This document shows, in pieces, positions 18,702 to 28,611 of a stretch of 64,000 bases of DNA (its first letter is position 1; every line of letters starts with the position of its first letter). Below the pieces are notes generated by a model. That model was not told the DNA's origin. It saw only the letters and a list, made by a program, of their open reading frames with translations, and made no database searches. Source of the DNA: Saccharomyces mikatae IFO 1815 (Eukaryota > Ascomycota > Saccharomycetes > Saccharomycetales > Saccharomycetaceae); NCBI RefSeq assembly GCF_947241705.1, contig NC_079270.1:558001-622000 (forward strand), read 5' to 3'. Position numbers and translations under genes: made by a program.

Positions 18702-18756
18702 AACGTTTAGAATGATGTATTGTCATACTGAGATATGACATGCTAAAATATAGTGG
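18702..18756 (-). mobile_element. Sigma LTR remnant (Ty3 family), fossil
   Basis: TGATGTATTGTCATACTGA with flanking ACGTT resembles, in minus orientation, the 5' end of the sigma LTR as I remember it. It ends 16 bp before the mature tRNA-Asp 5' end, which is where Ty3 integrates. Only ~55 bp is left, so it is old and heavily worn. The family call is from memory and position. Confidence 0.55.
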
Positions 18757-18772
18757 AATTTATACATTAAAG

Positions 18773-18844
18773 TCCGTGATAGTTTAATGGTCAGAATGGG
18801 CGCTTGTCGCGTGCCAGATCGGGGTTCAATTCCCCGTCGCGGAG
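18773..18844 (+). tRNA. tRNA-Asp (GTC)
   Basis: This 72-nt cloverleaf starts TCCGTGATAGTTTAATGG and ends TCCCCGTCGCGGAG. The 7-bp acceptor stem pairs, with G as discriminator. The anticodon GTC is at 18806-18808, with no intron. Box A is TAGTTTAATGG (18780-18790) and box B is GGTTCAATTCC (18823-18833). A T6 terminator follows at 18846-18851. It matches the Asp gene at this place in S. cerevisiae. LTR fossils of three types lie upstream. Confidence 0.97.
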
Positions 18845-18997
18845 ATTTTTTAGTTTTCTTCACCCAGCTCGAAGTTGGTTGCAATGAAAAAGGCTAACTT
18901 AGCTATGTATATTGTATCTGCAAAAAATCGTATAATATGAAAAAGTATTATCTGATCATATGTACATGACTAAATAAAATTGACTTTTTTTAAAGCT

Positions 18998-19645
18998 TTA
19001 GTTACCGAGACTTTCAAGTACTTCAATGATTTCTGATAGGTCTTCCACCGAAATATCTACTAGTTCCTTATGTTCGAGAAGTAAATGACTGTTCGCATGA
19101 TTCTTTAGCAATACAGTCAAACACCCAGCAGATCTACCGGATTTCATATCATCAAATGAATCACCCACCATAATCATTTCTAATGGCGTTATATTGAGAT
19201 TCGAAGCAATGTGCAATAATGGGTCAGGGTGTGGTTTCGTAGGTCTGAATTCTCTCGTTACTATATAGTCAAAAACCGATAACTCAGATGGAATGAACCT
19301 TGCAACAAAACTCTCGACTGGAGCGCCGATATTTCGAGTACATATATTTTTACTAATGCCTTTTTTGGTCAAATACCTCATTAGGTCAACCAAACCAGGC
19401 TGCGGTTGCATCTCCTTCATGGCTTTTGTTTCGACCAGTTCTATCTTATCATGCGCTGCCTTTCTTTCTTTTTCGGTAGGCAAACTATCAATGAAGTGAA
19501 GGATATCAATTGATTTATCATTCAATCCTATGGTGTTTCTCATCGCTGGAAACATCCAAGGCTGAGGTAGACATAATGTACCGTCCATATCAAATATGAC
19601 TGCTTTAATATGCTTTAATCTCTTCAGTCCTTGTAATTTCGTCAT
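18998..19645 (-). CDS. YOR131C-type HAD-superfamily hydrolase
   Basis: This is a putative phosphatase of the haloacid dehalogenase superfamily with no well-established substrate, 215 residues long. The motifs are in order: motif I VIFDMDGTLCLP (nucleophile Asp at about residue 19), a helical cap up to ~100, motif II ICTRN (Thr), and the C-terminal acidic motif MVGDSFDDMKSG. These suggest an active Mg-dependent phosphatase of the CbbY/Gph type. The tRNA-Asp gene lies beyond its 3' end, and it diverges from VPS17. It corresponds to S. cerevisiae YOR131C (about 218 residues). Confidence 0.9.
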   Translation of the reverse strand: MTKLQGLKRLKHIKAVIFDMDGTLCLPQPWMFPAMRNTIGLNDKSIDILHFIDSLPTEKERKAAHDKIELVETKAMKEMQPQPGLVDLMRYLTKKGISKNICTRNIGAPVESFVARFIPSELSVFDYIVTREFRPTKPHPDPLLHIASNLNITPLEMIMVGDSFDDMKSGRSAGCLTVLLKNHANSHLLLEHKELVDISVEDLSEIIEVLESLGN

Positions 19646-19986
19646 TTTACTGTGGTGTTCTTTGAAATGCTTTTAAACTATATATGTATTTTCAATTACC
19701 TCGCTAATTAATGTTAGTAATATTTTGAGATTAACTCGAACATCCTGATTTCGTTTTAAGATATATAGGACCATTTTCAATTTTTCGTTCCATTACACTT
19801 TTTCCTTAGCACGCGTTCAAAGCCCAATTTTGAGAAAGGGGACGTTTTCAAGAGCAGTTGAAAGAGCCAGACAAACTATTGCTACATTGAGTTGACTGAA
19901 CACCAATACAACTGGGTTGGAAAGATTGAAATATTTTTCTTTGCTTCTTTGCATACTCATTTAACACTTCTCTTCTCCTTTAAGCA
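19646..19986. other. YOR131C/VPS17 divergent promoter
   Basis: 341 bp between divergent ATGs. One ACGCGT (MCB-type hexamer, 19811-19816) is present. A single copy is weak evidence of cell-cycle control. I see nothing else. Confidence 0.5.
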
Positions 19987-21639
19987 ATGGCGTCGGCTGT
20001 ACCTTACGATCCCTACGATGATTTAGACAATAATCCGTTTGCTGAGCCACACGAAGATTCTGAACCAGTTGCAACAAACACAGACGACTCATCTTATATA
20101 GCGAAAGAGCAAACAACTTCTGAAGGAGCTGCTGTTGTTGATCGAGGTAACAATACTGCGGATATCTCCCAAGAGGATTCAGGTAGAGAGGATAGAGCAG
20201 CACAGTCAAAAACTTCAAACGAACAAAATAGCAACAATTTGTCAGTCCAACCACCACAAAATGTTATTCTTCCAGAAAGAAATGATGAAAAAAGAAAATA
20301 CAGTTTGCTTGTCAAAACAACAGGATTGGAACGATTTGGATCTATAACCGGTAAGAAAGAGAATCCGGCTATCATATTTGACTGCTCAACAAACCTGCCT
20401 ACATTTCGCAAACAACAGTATAAGAATGTAAAAAAATCATATGAAGAATTTCACCAACTATTCAAATATCTTAATGTTGCTATCCAGGAATCTTTTGTCC
20501 CCACACTTCCTCCTGCGTACACAACATTCGGAATTAATAGCGAAGAGGATAGGTCTAAGATAACACGGAATTTCCAACTTTGGTTTAACAGAATATCACA
20601 GGATCCTTTAATTATTCGAAATGAAGAGGTGGCTTTTTTCATTGAGAGTGACTTTAATACGTATTCACCGATTAACAAATCCAAATCACTAGCTTCTGGA
20701 TTGAAGAGAAAAACTTTAAAGCAATTGGCGCCCCCATATGATGAAGTCACAGAACTAGCAGAATTCCGGCCATTAGTCAAATCTATATATGTTGTTTCCC
20801 AGAATTTGCAAGAAAAACTGCTAAAAGTTTCCAGAAACCGCAAAATGATGGTTCAAGAAGAAAATGCCTTTGGTCAGGATTTTGTTAATCTAGATGAGCA
20901 CAATAAATTGTACAAGAGATATGGTAGAATACTAACTGCTGTCGGCGATATTGATAGCATCATAGCCACTATGGATATGGCTACCTTATACGATGGTTTA
21001 GAATGGGTTGTTAGAGACGCTTATGTGGTGAAGGAAGCTTTGACCAATAGGCATTTTGTCATGCGAAGTCTAATTCAAGCACAACAGAACTCCAAGACAA
21101 AACAGGAACAAGCACGCAGATTCAGGTCAAGAAGGGACATCAATCCTATGAAAATTGATGAAGCATTACGTCAGTTAAAAATGGCAACCAAAAAAGAGCA
21201 AGTTTTGACTTTGAAGCTTCAGCGAATCACTTCAAACATGATTATCGAGAGAAGGCAGTGGATCAACTGGTATGAAGAATGGATAAGAAATTCAATCAAG
21301 CAATTCACACTAAGAAAGATAGAATATGAAAGAAAGAAGCTGACGCTGCTTGAACGTGTACGTTCCGATATTAGAAAAGCCGACGAAAACGGAGGTTTGT
21401 CACGTTTGGGACGCAATGCTGTCTCGGTTAAGAGTACTGACACTTCTCAAACCACTAAAGGCGACAGTTGGACAGGAGAGAACAACCGCAAAAGTCAAAT
21501 CCCCATCAATAAGATTGCCCATACTGAATTCGATGATGAGCTGGTCACTGAAGATGATGGATCTGTCTCTCAAGAATTCGATACTGCATCACTGAATGCT
21601 CGCCATGCAGCCTCACTTTTAGGCATGTCTAACAAATAG
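19987..21639 (+). CDS. VPS17: Vps17, retromer sorting nexin
   Basis: Vps17 pairs with Vps5 as the SNX-BAR dimer of retromer, returning Vps10 from endosome to Golgi. It has 550 residues. The acidic, low-complexity N-terminus (~100 residues) is followed by a PX domain (about 105-225, KYSLLVKTTGLERFGS...SYEEFHQLFKYLNV...LPPAYTTFG) and a BAR-type helical region (about 250-470) rich in charged residues, such as KMATKKEQVLTLKLQRITSNM. The tail is polar. The PX domain lacks the full basic PI3P pocket in my reading, as in S. cerevisiae Vps17. The ATG is the first in frame after the divergent promoter. Confidence 0.95.
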   Translation: MASAVPYDPYDDLDNNPFAEPHEDSEPVATNTDDSSYIAKEQTTSEGAAVVDRGNNTADISQEDSGREDRAAQSKTSNEQNSNNLSVQPPQNVILPERNDEKRKYSLLVKTTGLERFGSITGKKENPAIIFDCSTNLPTFRKQQYKNVKKSYEEFHQLFKYLNVAIQESFVPTLPPAYTTFGINSEEDRSKITRNFQLWFNRISQDPLIIRNEEVAFFIESDFNTYSPINKSKSLASGLKRKTLKQLAPPYDEVTELAEFRPLVKSIYVVSQNLQEKLLKVSRNRKMMVQEENAFGQDFVNLDEHNKLYKRYGRILTAVGDIDSIIATMDMATLYDGLEWVVRDAYVVKEALTNRHFVMRSLIQAQQNSKTKQEQARRFRSRRDINPMKIDEALRQLKMATKKEQVLTLKLQRITSNMIIERRQWINWYEEWIRNSIKQFTLRKIEYERKKLTLLERVRSDIRKADENGGLSRLGRNAVSVKSTDTSQTTKGDSWTGENNRKSQIPINKIAHTEFDDELVTEDDGSVSQEFDTASLNARHAASLLGMSNK

Positions 21640-21706
21640 TATGTATAGAATTATATAGAAGTTGTATCTTTTGGTGGGGTGTGCCTTCGCTAGACCACTA
21701 TTAACA

Positions 21707-21714
21707 CCGGGTAA
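21707..21714 (-). promoter_or_regulatory. Reb1 site upstream of EFT1
   Basis: CCGGGTAA (TTACCCGG on the minus strand) lies ~185 bp upstream of the EFT1 ATG and just after the VPS17 3' end. A Reb1 site here could both open the EFT1 promoter and stop VPS17 readthrough. Confidence 0.6.
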
Positions 21715-21898
21715 AGTAACATGCTGCACTTTTAAAATTTTCTCAAATCTCACCTTGAAAAATTTTTTTACCATGATCTTCAAATATCCTCAATTGCATG
21801 CCAAAATAATATTAGACGTTTCGTTGTTATAGTTATTCTACATCATTTTCCAAGAGAGTCAGACCTAAGCACCCAAGAACTTTTAATATCAAATAAAA

Positions 21899-24427
21899 AT
21901 GGTTGCTTTCACTGTTGACCAAATGCGTTCTTTAATGGACAAAGTTACCAATGTGCGTAACATGTCCGTTATTGCTCACGTCGATCATGGTAAGTCCACT
22001 TTGACCGATTCCTTGGTCCAAAGAGCCGGTATTATTTCCGCTGCTAAGGCAGGTGAAGCCCGTTTCACCGATACCAGAAAGGATGAACAAGAAAGAGGTA
22101 TTACTATCAAATCTACCGCTATTTCCTTGTACTCTGAAATGTCTGACGAAGATGTCAAGGAAATCAAGCAAAAGACCGATGGTAACTCTTTCTTAATCAA
22201 CTTGATTGACTCGCCAGGTCACGTTGATTTCTCCTCTGAAGTTACTGCCGCTTTGCGTGTCACTGATGGTGCTTTGGTTGTCGTCGACACCATTGAAGGT
22301 GTCTGTGTCCAAACCGAAACTGTTTTGAGACAAGCTTTGGGTGAAAGAATTAAGCCTGTTGTCGTTATCAACAAGGTCGACAGAGCTTTGTTGGAATTGC
22401 AAGTTTCCAAGGAAGATTTGTATCAAACTTTTGCTAGAACTGTTGAATCCGTTAACGTTATCGTCTCCACCTACGCTGATGAAGTTTTGGGTGACGTTCA
22501 AGTCTACCCAGCTAAGGGTACCGTTGCCTTCGGTTCCGGTTTGCACGGTTGGGCTTTCACCATCCGTCAATTCGCCACCAGATACGCTAAGAAGTTCGGT
22601 GTCGACAAGGCCAAGATGATGGACAGATTATGGGGTGACTCTTTCTTTAACCCAAAGACTAAGAAGTGGACTAACAAGGAGACTGATGCTGAAGGTAAGC
22701 CATTGGAAAGAGCTTTCAACATGTTCATCTTGGACCCTATCTTTAGATTATTCACAGCCATTATGAACTTCAAGAAAGAAGAGATTCCAGTTTTGCTAGA
22801 AAAATTGGAAATTGTCTTGAAGGGTGACGAAAAGGACTTGGAAGGTAAGGCTTTGTTGAAGGTTGTTATGAGAAAGTTCTTGCCAGCTGCTGATGCTTTA
22901 TTGGAAATGATTGTCTTGCACTTGCCATCTCCAGTCACTGCTCAAGCTTACAGAGCCGAACAATTATACGAAGGTCCAGCTGATGATGCCAGCTGTATTG
23001 CTATCAAGAACTGTGATCCAAAGGCTGACTTAATGTTGTACGTCTCCAAGATGGTGCCAACCTCTGATAAGGGTAGATTCTACGCTTTTGGTAGAGTTTT
23101 CGCTGGTACTGTTAAGTCTGGTCAAAAGGTGAGAATCCAAGGTCCAAACTACGTTCCAGGTAAGAAGGACGACTTGTTCATCAAGGCCATCCAAAGAGTT
23201 GTTTTGATGATGGGTAGATTTGTCGAGCCAATTGATGACTGTCCAGCTGGTAACATTATCGGTTTAGTCGGTATTGATCAATTTTTGTTGAAGACCGGTA
23301 CTTTAACCACCAATGAAACTTCTCACAACATGAAGGTCATGAAGTTCTCCGTTTCTCCAGTTGTCCAAGTCGCTGTCGAAGTTAAGAACGCCAACGATTT
23401 GCCAAAGTTGGTTGAAGGTTTGAAGAGATTGTCCAAGTCTGATCCTTGTGTCTTGACTTACATGTCTGAATCCGGTGAACATATCGTTGCTGGTACCGGT
23501 GAATTGCATTTGGAAATTTGTTTGCAAGATTTGGAACACGACCACGCCGGTGTTCCATTGAAGATCTCCCCACCAGTTGTTGCTTACAGAGAAACTGTTG
23601 AAAGTGAATCTTCTCAAACTGCTTTGTCCAAGTCTCCAAACAAGCATAACAGAATTTACTTGAAGGCTGAACCAATTGACGAAGAAGTTTCTTTGGCCAT
23701 CGAAAACGGTATCATCAACCCAAGAGATGATTTCAAAGCTAGAGCTAGAATCATGGCTGATGACTACGGTTGGGACGTCACCGACGCCAGAAAGATCTGG
23801 TGTTTCGGTCCAGATGGTAACGGTCCAAACTTGGTTATTGACCAAACTAAGGCTGTTCAATACTTACACGAAATCAAGGATTCCGTTGTTGCTGCTTTCC
23901 AATGGGCTACCAAGGAAGGTCCAATTTTCGGTGAAGAAATGAGATCTGTCAGAGTTAACATTTTGGATGTTACTTTACATGCTGATGCTATCCACAGAGG
24001 TGGTGGTCAAATTATCCCAACCATGAGAAGAGCTACTTATGCTGGTTTCTTGTTGGCTGAACCAAAGATCCAAGAACCAGTTTTCTTGGTCGAAATTCAA
24101 TGTCCAGAACAAGCCGTCGGTGGTATTTACTCTGTCTTAAACAAGAAGAGAGGTCAAGTTGTTTCTGAAGAACAAAGACCAGGTACTCCATTGTTTACCG
24201 TTAAGGCTTACTTGCCAGTCAATGAATCTTTCGGTTTCACCGGTGAATTGAGACAAGCTACTGGTGGTCAAGCTTTCCCACAAATGGTCTTCGACCATTG
24301 GTCCACTCTAGGTTCTGACCCATTGGACCCAACCTCCAAGGCTGGTGAAATTGTTCTTGCTGCTCGTAAGAGACACGGTATGAAGGAAGAAGTTCCAGGC
24401 TGGCAAGAATATTACGACAAATTGTAA
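21899..24427 (+). CDS. EFT1: Eft1, translation elongation factor 2 (eEF2)
   Basis: eEF2 is the GTPase that drives ribosome translocation. It has 842 residues, the exact family length in yeast. The G domain shows AHVDHGKST, the switch-I stretch [19 protein letters not shown] with the regulatory Thr, [11 protein letters not shown] and NKVD. The diphthamide His is codon 699 ([15 protein letters not shown], His codon at 23993-23995). The C-terminus is EYYDKL. Codon use is extremely biased (ttg, ggt, gct, aag), unlike the neighbours, as expected for one of the most abundant proteins. Yeast keeps a second copy, EFT2, on another chromosome, and the two usually stay identical through gene conversion. 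Confidence 0.98.
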   Translation: MVAFTVDQMRSLMDKVTNVRNMSVIAHVDHGKSTLTDSLVQRAGIISAAKAGEARFTDTRKDEQERGITIKSTAISLYSEMSDEDVKEIKQKTDGNSFLINLIDSPGHVDFSSEVTAALRVTDGALVVVDTIEGVCVQTETVLRQALGERIKPVVVINKVDRALLELQVSKEDLYQTFARTVESVNVIVSTYADEVLGDVQVYPAKGTVAFGSGLHGWAFTIRQFATRYAKKFGVDKAKMMDRLWGDSFFNPKTKKWTNKETDAEGKPLERAFNMFILDPIFRLFTAIMNFKKEEIPVLLEKLEIVLKGDEKDLEGKALLKVVMRKFLPAADALLEMIVLHLPSPVTAQAYRAEQLYEGPADDASCIAIKNCDPKADLMLYVSKMVPTSDKGRFYAFGRVFAGTVKSGQKVRIQGPNYVPGKKDDLFIKAIQRVVLMMGRFVEPIDDCPAGNIIGLVGIDQFLLKTGTLTTNETSHNMKVMKFSVSPVVQVAVEVKNANDLPKLVEGLKRLSKSDPCVLTYMSESGEHIVAGTGELHLEICLQDLEHDHAGVPLKISPPVVAYRETVESESSQTALSKSPNKHNRIYLKAEPIDEEVSLAIENGIINPRDDFKARARIMADDYGWDVTDARKIWCFGPDGNGPNLVIDQTKAVQYLHEIKDSVVAAFQWATKEGPIFGEEMRSVRVNILDVTLHADAIHRGGGQIIPTMRRATYAGFLLAEPKIQEPVFLVEIQCPEQAVGGIYSVLNKKRGQVVSEEQRPGTPLFTVKAYLPVNESFGFTGELRQATGGQAFPQMVFDHWSTLGSDPLDPTSKAGEIVLAARKRHGMKEEVPGWQEYYDKL

Positions 24428-25341
24428 GAAGCTTAAACAAAAAAAAGTGCTTCTGCAATAACAAGTCCTACTGTTTTGAGATCCTTTTCATTTATTTTCT
24501 TCCTTAAAAATTTGCCGTAATGAAAATAGTATAGTAATAGACATATATATTATTTTCTTATACATTTTTGTCATATAGTTATATTCCGAATGTTTACAAT
24601 CGAATTCATCATAGAAATGTTGCTTCCTGTATTATATGCTCTACTAAAGAGGGTGACAGTTGCAAGTCCTCGAGCCATGTGATATGTTATCTTACCCCTC
24701 TTATAATATCAAAGGAACTGTAAAAAAAACTACTCTAACTCACTAGATATGATGAGTGTTATTACGTATACCTTACCTTGTTCCTGGTCATAGCATTTAT
24801 CCGTTGACGAAAAAAGAAAAACGGGCTTCCGCGGCTATTGTTTGGTCGATACCCCGCCGTATCTTGGCGATTCTATAATTAGAGCGAAAAAGGAAATAGG
24901 GAAAATCCTTGGTGAGGAGACAAAGCCTCATCGGGCTAAAACTCCCTCAAACAGGAGGCCAAATAAAGTATATATCTCATTATGGCCGATACTTGGTTTA
25001 GAGAACACAATAACGGAAGAGCCTCAGCCCCTGCAAATGTAAGAAAGAGGTAATTAATTTTCCGGTTTACTTACTTTCTCTCATCATTGGGGAAAGTGTC
25101 AATTCGAGGCGTTGAGATCGAAGACCATTGTACTTTCTTTTTGATTTAAATATGCTTTTGTAAAAAAAATTCTTGACCTATCTTGCACGAATGAATCAGA
25201 ATTTACTCTATGTTCCTTATCTTGACATACTCTTGTTACAATATGTAATAGTCGTGGTATAGTATAACACACGAAATAATCAATAAGCATTTAAAATACG
25301 TTCATATATATTTTCTGATCACATCTTATAATACGAAAAAG
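24428..25341. other. EFT1 3' region and BAG7 promoter
   Basis: A 914-bp interval. After the EFT1 terminator (AT-rich to ~24600) comes a GC-richer block (24800-25030) with short inverted repeats, such as TGAGG/CCTCA at 24913-24930, and a TCCGCGG word at 24828-24834. A 66-codon open frame across it starts only with TTG and has no recognisable content. I call no gene here. Confidence 0.55.
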
Positions 25342-26556
25342 ATGTTTACCATGAATCTACTTTCTACTTCTCCTCCAGAAGAGGTTTCTCCACAGGATAG
25401 CCCATCTCCAATATCTTCTATTGAATGCAAGAAGGATAGGGACAAATTTGCACACTCTCAAAATGAATTTGATGGTATGGTTTTTGGCGTTTCACTAGAA
25501 GAATCTTTGAAAATTGCCCGAGAGGAGGTTATTATTCAAAAGAGTACAGAGGAACTCGGCTTCATACCATTTGTAATAGCGAAAAGCGGACAGTATCTAA
25601 TAGAAAACGCATTATGCACAGCTGGCATTTTCCGTATTGCAGGCAGTAATAAACGTGTTAGAGAACTCCAAGCTATATTTTCTAGACCACCTCATTTTGG
25701 TCATGAATTTGAAGGATGGAGAGACTTCAATGCTCATGATATCGCTACTTTATTGAAAAGATACCTGAATTCATTAAGCGAGCCCTTAGTTCCACTAACA
25801 TTATATGATAGTTTCAGAAACCCAATAATAAAAGACCCAAAAATAAACGATCATAAGGAAAAAATCATCAAGAAGTACGAAAACATCTACATGCTCCTAC
25901 CACAACAAAACAGGCACTTGATACTTTATTTGGTTGGGTTGCTGAATTTATTTGCAAGTAATGACAAAAAAAACTTAATGCCTGCAAGTAATTTAGCGGC
26001 CATTGTACAGCCTTCAATATTGTCTCATCCAAAGCATGAGATGAACCCAGAAGAGTATGAAATATCCAGGACAGTTATCGAATTCCTCATATTACACGCT
26101 TCAGACATAATACCAAATATAGAAAATGCGACAAAAGACATTAAATCACATATAAGAGTAGCAAAGTTTAAAAACATTGCCGTCCCTGAGATGGCTATTG
26201 ATTCCGATGAAGACGACTTTCTCCAGCCATCAATAGATGATCACATGCTTCTGAGGTCACGTGCGAATTCTCACTCTGACAATTTCACACTACATCACCA
26301 TGCATTATCTTCTAGCCCAATAGGCCATGACAAGAATGGACTCTCTGTGCCAAGATCATTCAAAGGTCGAACATTGAGTGCAGAGTCTCTATCGCCTAAA
26401 TTCAGCAAACTACTTGGCTGCGGTGGGAACAGCAGTAACGGCTACAGCAAAGACCCCACAGAAAGAGTTCCTAGAAGCGAGAATAAGACTAAACACAAAC
26501 AGCACAGACAGTCGTGGTTAAGAAGACTCACCAGCCCTTCTAGAACGGTCCCTTAA
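25342..26556 (+). CDS. BAG7: Bag7, Rho GTPase-activating protein
   Basis: Bag7 is a RhoGAP acting on Rho1, in cell-wall and actin control, and is a paralogue of Sac7. It has 404 residues. The RhoGAP domain spans about 50-255: FGVSLEESLK, the arginine finger in TAGIFRIAGSNKR, the helix DIATLLKRYLNSLSEPLVP, and NLAAIVQPSIL. The C-terminal 140 residues are Ser/His/basic and poorly conserved, with the end RQSWLRRLTSPSRT kept. S. cerevisiae has a longer His run in the tail as I recall, shorter here (LHHHA). The gene is clearly diverged relative to S. cerevisiae. Confidence 0.95.
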   Translation: MFTMNLLSTSPPEEVSPQDSPSPISSIECKKDRDKFAHSQNEFDGMVFGVSLEESLKIAREEVIIQKSTEELGFIPFVIAKSGQYLIENALCTAGIFRIAGSNKRVRELQAIFSRPPHFGHEFEGWRDFNAHDIATLLKRYLNSLSEPLVPLTLYDSFRNPIIKDPKINDHKEKIIKKYENIYMLLPQQNRHLILYLVGLLNLFASNDKKNLMPASNLAAIVQPSILSHPKHEMNPEEYEISRTVIEFLILHASDIIPNIENATKDIKSHIRVAKFKNIAVPEMAIDSDEDDFLQPSIDDHMLLRSRANSHSDNFTLHHHALSSSPIGHDKNGLSVPRSFKGRTLSAESLSPKFSKLLGCGGNSSNGYSKDPTERVPRSENKTKHKQHRQSWLRRLTSPSRTVP

Positions 26557-26591
26557 TCACCTTACCTCATTTTGATAACCAGTTAGCTTTC

Positions 26592-26678
26592 GCCGAGACT
26601 CGGCAAAGAGGGCCGGTCTACCTGGGACCTTTTACGAAACTCGGTGTACCTACCAGTAATCTCGGCCCGCGTCTCGGC
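26592..26678. repeat. Clustered CTCGGC words in the IDH2 upstream region
   Basis: A palindrome GCCGAG-A-CTCGGC lies at 26592-26604, and more CTCGGC copies lie at 26661-26666 and 26673-26678, with CTCGGT at 26640-26645. CGG-spaced words like these are typical half-sites of zinc-cluster (Zn2Cys6) activators, but I cannot match them to a known factor. Confidence 0.6.
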
Positions 26679-26761
26679 AAGGGGGGCATGACACGGACCG
26701 TTTTGGTTGGTCAGTTCTTATTTTCTGTAACTTCCATTGTTTGATTAAAGAATATATAAGT

Positions 26762-26769
26762 CATTGGAA
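26762..26769 (-). promoter_or_regulatory. Candidate Hap2/3/4/5 CCAAT box for IDH2
   Basis: TCATTGGA fits the TNATTGG form of the Hap complex site, ~250 bp upstream of IDH2, a respiratory gene known to need Hap activation. The last base departs from the best consensus. Confidence 0.45.
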
Positions 26770-27017
26770 AGCTCTAAGGTCCCTTATTAAAGGTTCCAAA
26801 GTTTTTTAGTTTCACATCGTAGTCATCATCAGAAAAACCCTCTTTTTCAAGTTTTCCTTCTTTCTTAATTCTCTATTTATTTATTACTCTTGTATATAAA
26901 GATATATATTCCAAGTATATGACCGCATTGGATACTCTTCATCAGAATCTGAACTAACTTGGTGGAAATTTAATCGAGATCAGGAACGAATCATACTTTT
27001 TATAATAATTATTAATA

Positions 27018-28127
27018 ATGTTGAGAAACACTTTTTTTAGAAATACCTCGAGAAGGTTTTTGGCTACTGTAAAGCAACCTTCCATTGGAAAATACACCGG
27101 TAAACCAAACCCTTCCACCGGCAAATATACTGTCTCGTTCATTGAAGGTGATGGTATTGGCCCTGAAATTTCCAAATCTGTGAAGAAAATCTTTAGTGCA
27201 GCAAATGTTCCCATCGAGTGGGAATTCTGTGACGTTAATCCCATCTTCGTCAACGGGTTGACCACCATTCCTGATCCTGCTGTACAATCTATTACAAAGA
27301 ACCTGGTTGCTTTGAAAGGTCCCCTAGCTACACCAATCGGAAAGGGTCACAGATCTTTGAATTTGACCTTGAGAAAGACATTCGGTCTATTTGCCAATGT
27401 CCGTCCTGCCAAGTCTGTGGAAGGTTTTAAGACTACTTATGAAAACGTCGACTTAGTTCTTATCAGGGAAAACACTGAAGGTGAGTATTCTGGTATCGAA
27501 CATATAGTTTGCCCAGGCGTTGTTCAATCCATTAAATTGATCACAAGAGATGCCTCTGAGAGAGTCATTAGATATGCTTTTGAATATGCAAGAGCCATTG
27601 GTAGACCAAGAGTCATCGTAGTACATAAGTCTACCATCCAAAGATTAGCGGATGGTCTATTCGTTAATGTCGCCAAAGAATTATCCAAGGAATACCCTGA
27701 TATCACTTTAGAAACTGAACTTATTGACAACAGTGTATTAAAGGTTGTCACCAACCCATCCGCCTATACAAACGCCGTCTCTGTTTGCCCAAATCTATAC
27801 GGTGATATTTTATCTGATTTGAACTCTGGTTTAAGTGCTGGTTCTTTAGGCTTAACGCCATCTGCCAATATCGGTCATAAGATTTCGATCTTTGAAGCTG
27901 TTCATGGCTCTGCTCCTGATATTGCCGGTCAAGATAAAGCAAATCCAACTGCTCTTCTTTTATCATCAGTAATGATGTTAAACCACATGGGCCTAACCAA
28001 CTATGCTGATCAAATTCAAAATGCAGTCTTGTCTACTATCGCGTCCGGTCCAGAAAACAGAACTGGTGATTTAGCGGGTGCTGCAACAACTTCCTCTTTC
28101 ACTGAGGCAGTCATTAAGAGGTTATAA
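27018..28127 (+). CDS. IDH2: Idh2, NAD-dependent isocitrate dehydrogenase catalytic subunit
   Basis: Idh2 oxidises isocitrate to 2-oxoglutarate in the mitochondrial matrix, as the catalytic partner of Idh1 in an octamer. It has 369 residues, the standard length. The N-terminus MLRNTFFRNTSRRFLATVKQ is a basic presequence, probably cut after ~15 residues. Substrate and nucleotide motifs are seen: FIEGDGIGPEI, the active-site NLTLRKTFGLFANVRP, LIRENTEGEYSGIEH, YGDILSDLNSGLSAGSLGLTPSANIG and HGSAPDIAGQDKANP. Codon bias is moderately high. An antisense frame over its 5' end corresponds to the dubious S. cerevisiae ORF YOR135C and is not called. Confidence 0.98.
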   Translation: MLRNTFFRNTSRRFLATVKQPSIGKYTGKPNPSTGKYTVSFIEGDGIGPEISKSVKKIFSAANVPIEWEFCDVNPIFVNGLTTIPDPAVQSITKNLVALKGPLATPIGKGHRSLNLTLRKTFGLFANVRPAKSVEGFKTTYENVDLVLIRENTEGEYSGIEHIVCPGVVQSIKLITRDASERVIRYAFEYARAIGRPRVIVVHKSTIQRLADGLFVNVAKELSKEYPDITLETELIDNSVLKVVTNPSAYTNAVSVCPNLYGDILSDLNSGLSAGSLGLTPSANIGHKISIFEAVHGSAPDIAGQDKANPTALLLSSVMMLNHMGLTNYADQIQNAVLSTIASGPENRTGDLAGAATTSSFTEAVIKRL

Positions 28128-28611
28128 AAACTCTCCTTTCTCTCTCTCATGTTCCTTCATGCCATATAAAATAAACGACTAGTCTTATAAATAATGATTT
28201 CTGAAACATTATGAAGCAAAAAAGTAAAAAGACTTAGATATACATATTTATATGTATATATACATACATACAATAAAAAAACAAGATCCGTTATAAGGTA
28301 AAGCTAGCGTTTTGAGTTACTTTTTTATGACTGAATGCCTTTATTAAGGATAAATATATCTCAGTACTCATATCCTGATGATGTCATAAGAGAACATAAA
28401 TGACGAACGATTCAAAATATCCCTCTAAGCAGTTCAAATCATAAAAACAAAAGAAACGACAAAAAAGAACGAACTAGGTATAATATGTATAAAAAATAAT
28501 GGATTACCTTGTGCTTTTTTCCATATATATATATGTATATATATTGTTCATGTCTATCTATCACTTTTCCTGTCGCAGCTAATCCTTGCATCACACTTTT
28601 AGTAATTGAAA
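28128..28611. other. Convergent IDH2/SIA1 3' region
   Basis: 484 bp of AT-rich sequence between converging stops. It has TATATA/TACATA efficiency elements at 28238-28270 and again at 28523-28545. It is sufficient for termination in both directions. No gene is seen. Confidence 0.6.

Larger units (their letters stand above)
17954..18997. other. ORT1 promoter, Ty LTR fossils, tRNA-Asp, YOR131C 3' region
   Basis: The ORT1-proximal 280 bp carries the Gcn4 site and a CGG-rich stretch (18119-18140, a short CGGCCAGAG repeat). Then come a delta LTR, a tau-type fragment and a sigma remnant, all minus-oriented, and finally the tRNA-Asp gene (separate entries). No protein gene is visible. Confidence 0.75.
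26557..27017. other. BAG7 3' / IDH2 promoter
   Basis: A 461-bp interval. The first 150 bp is GC-rich and repeats CTCGGC (separate entry). The IDH2-proximal part has a GTATATAAAG TATA-like element near 26892 and two ATTGG (CCAAT) words, at 26763-26767 and 26927-26931. Confidence 0.6.

Noticed and set aside
19811-19816. Single ACGCGT between YOR131C and VPS17 as an MCB site
   Set aside because: A lone hexamer with no cell-cycle link for either gene. Noted only in the interval description.
23303-23860. 185-codon antisense frame in EFT1
   Set aside because: Extreme codon bias of EFT1 removes antisense stops. This is a known artefact in highly expressed genes.
26954-27268. 104-codon minus-strand frame over the start of IDH2 (position of dubious YOR135C/IRC14)
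   Set aside because: It lies antisense to the conserved IDH2 coding sequence. Its openness follows from IDH2 codon use and it has no motif.
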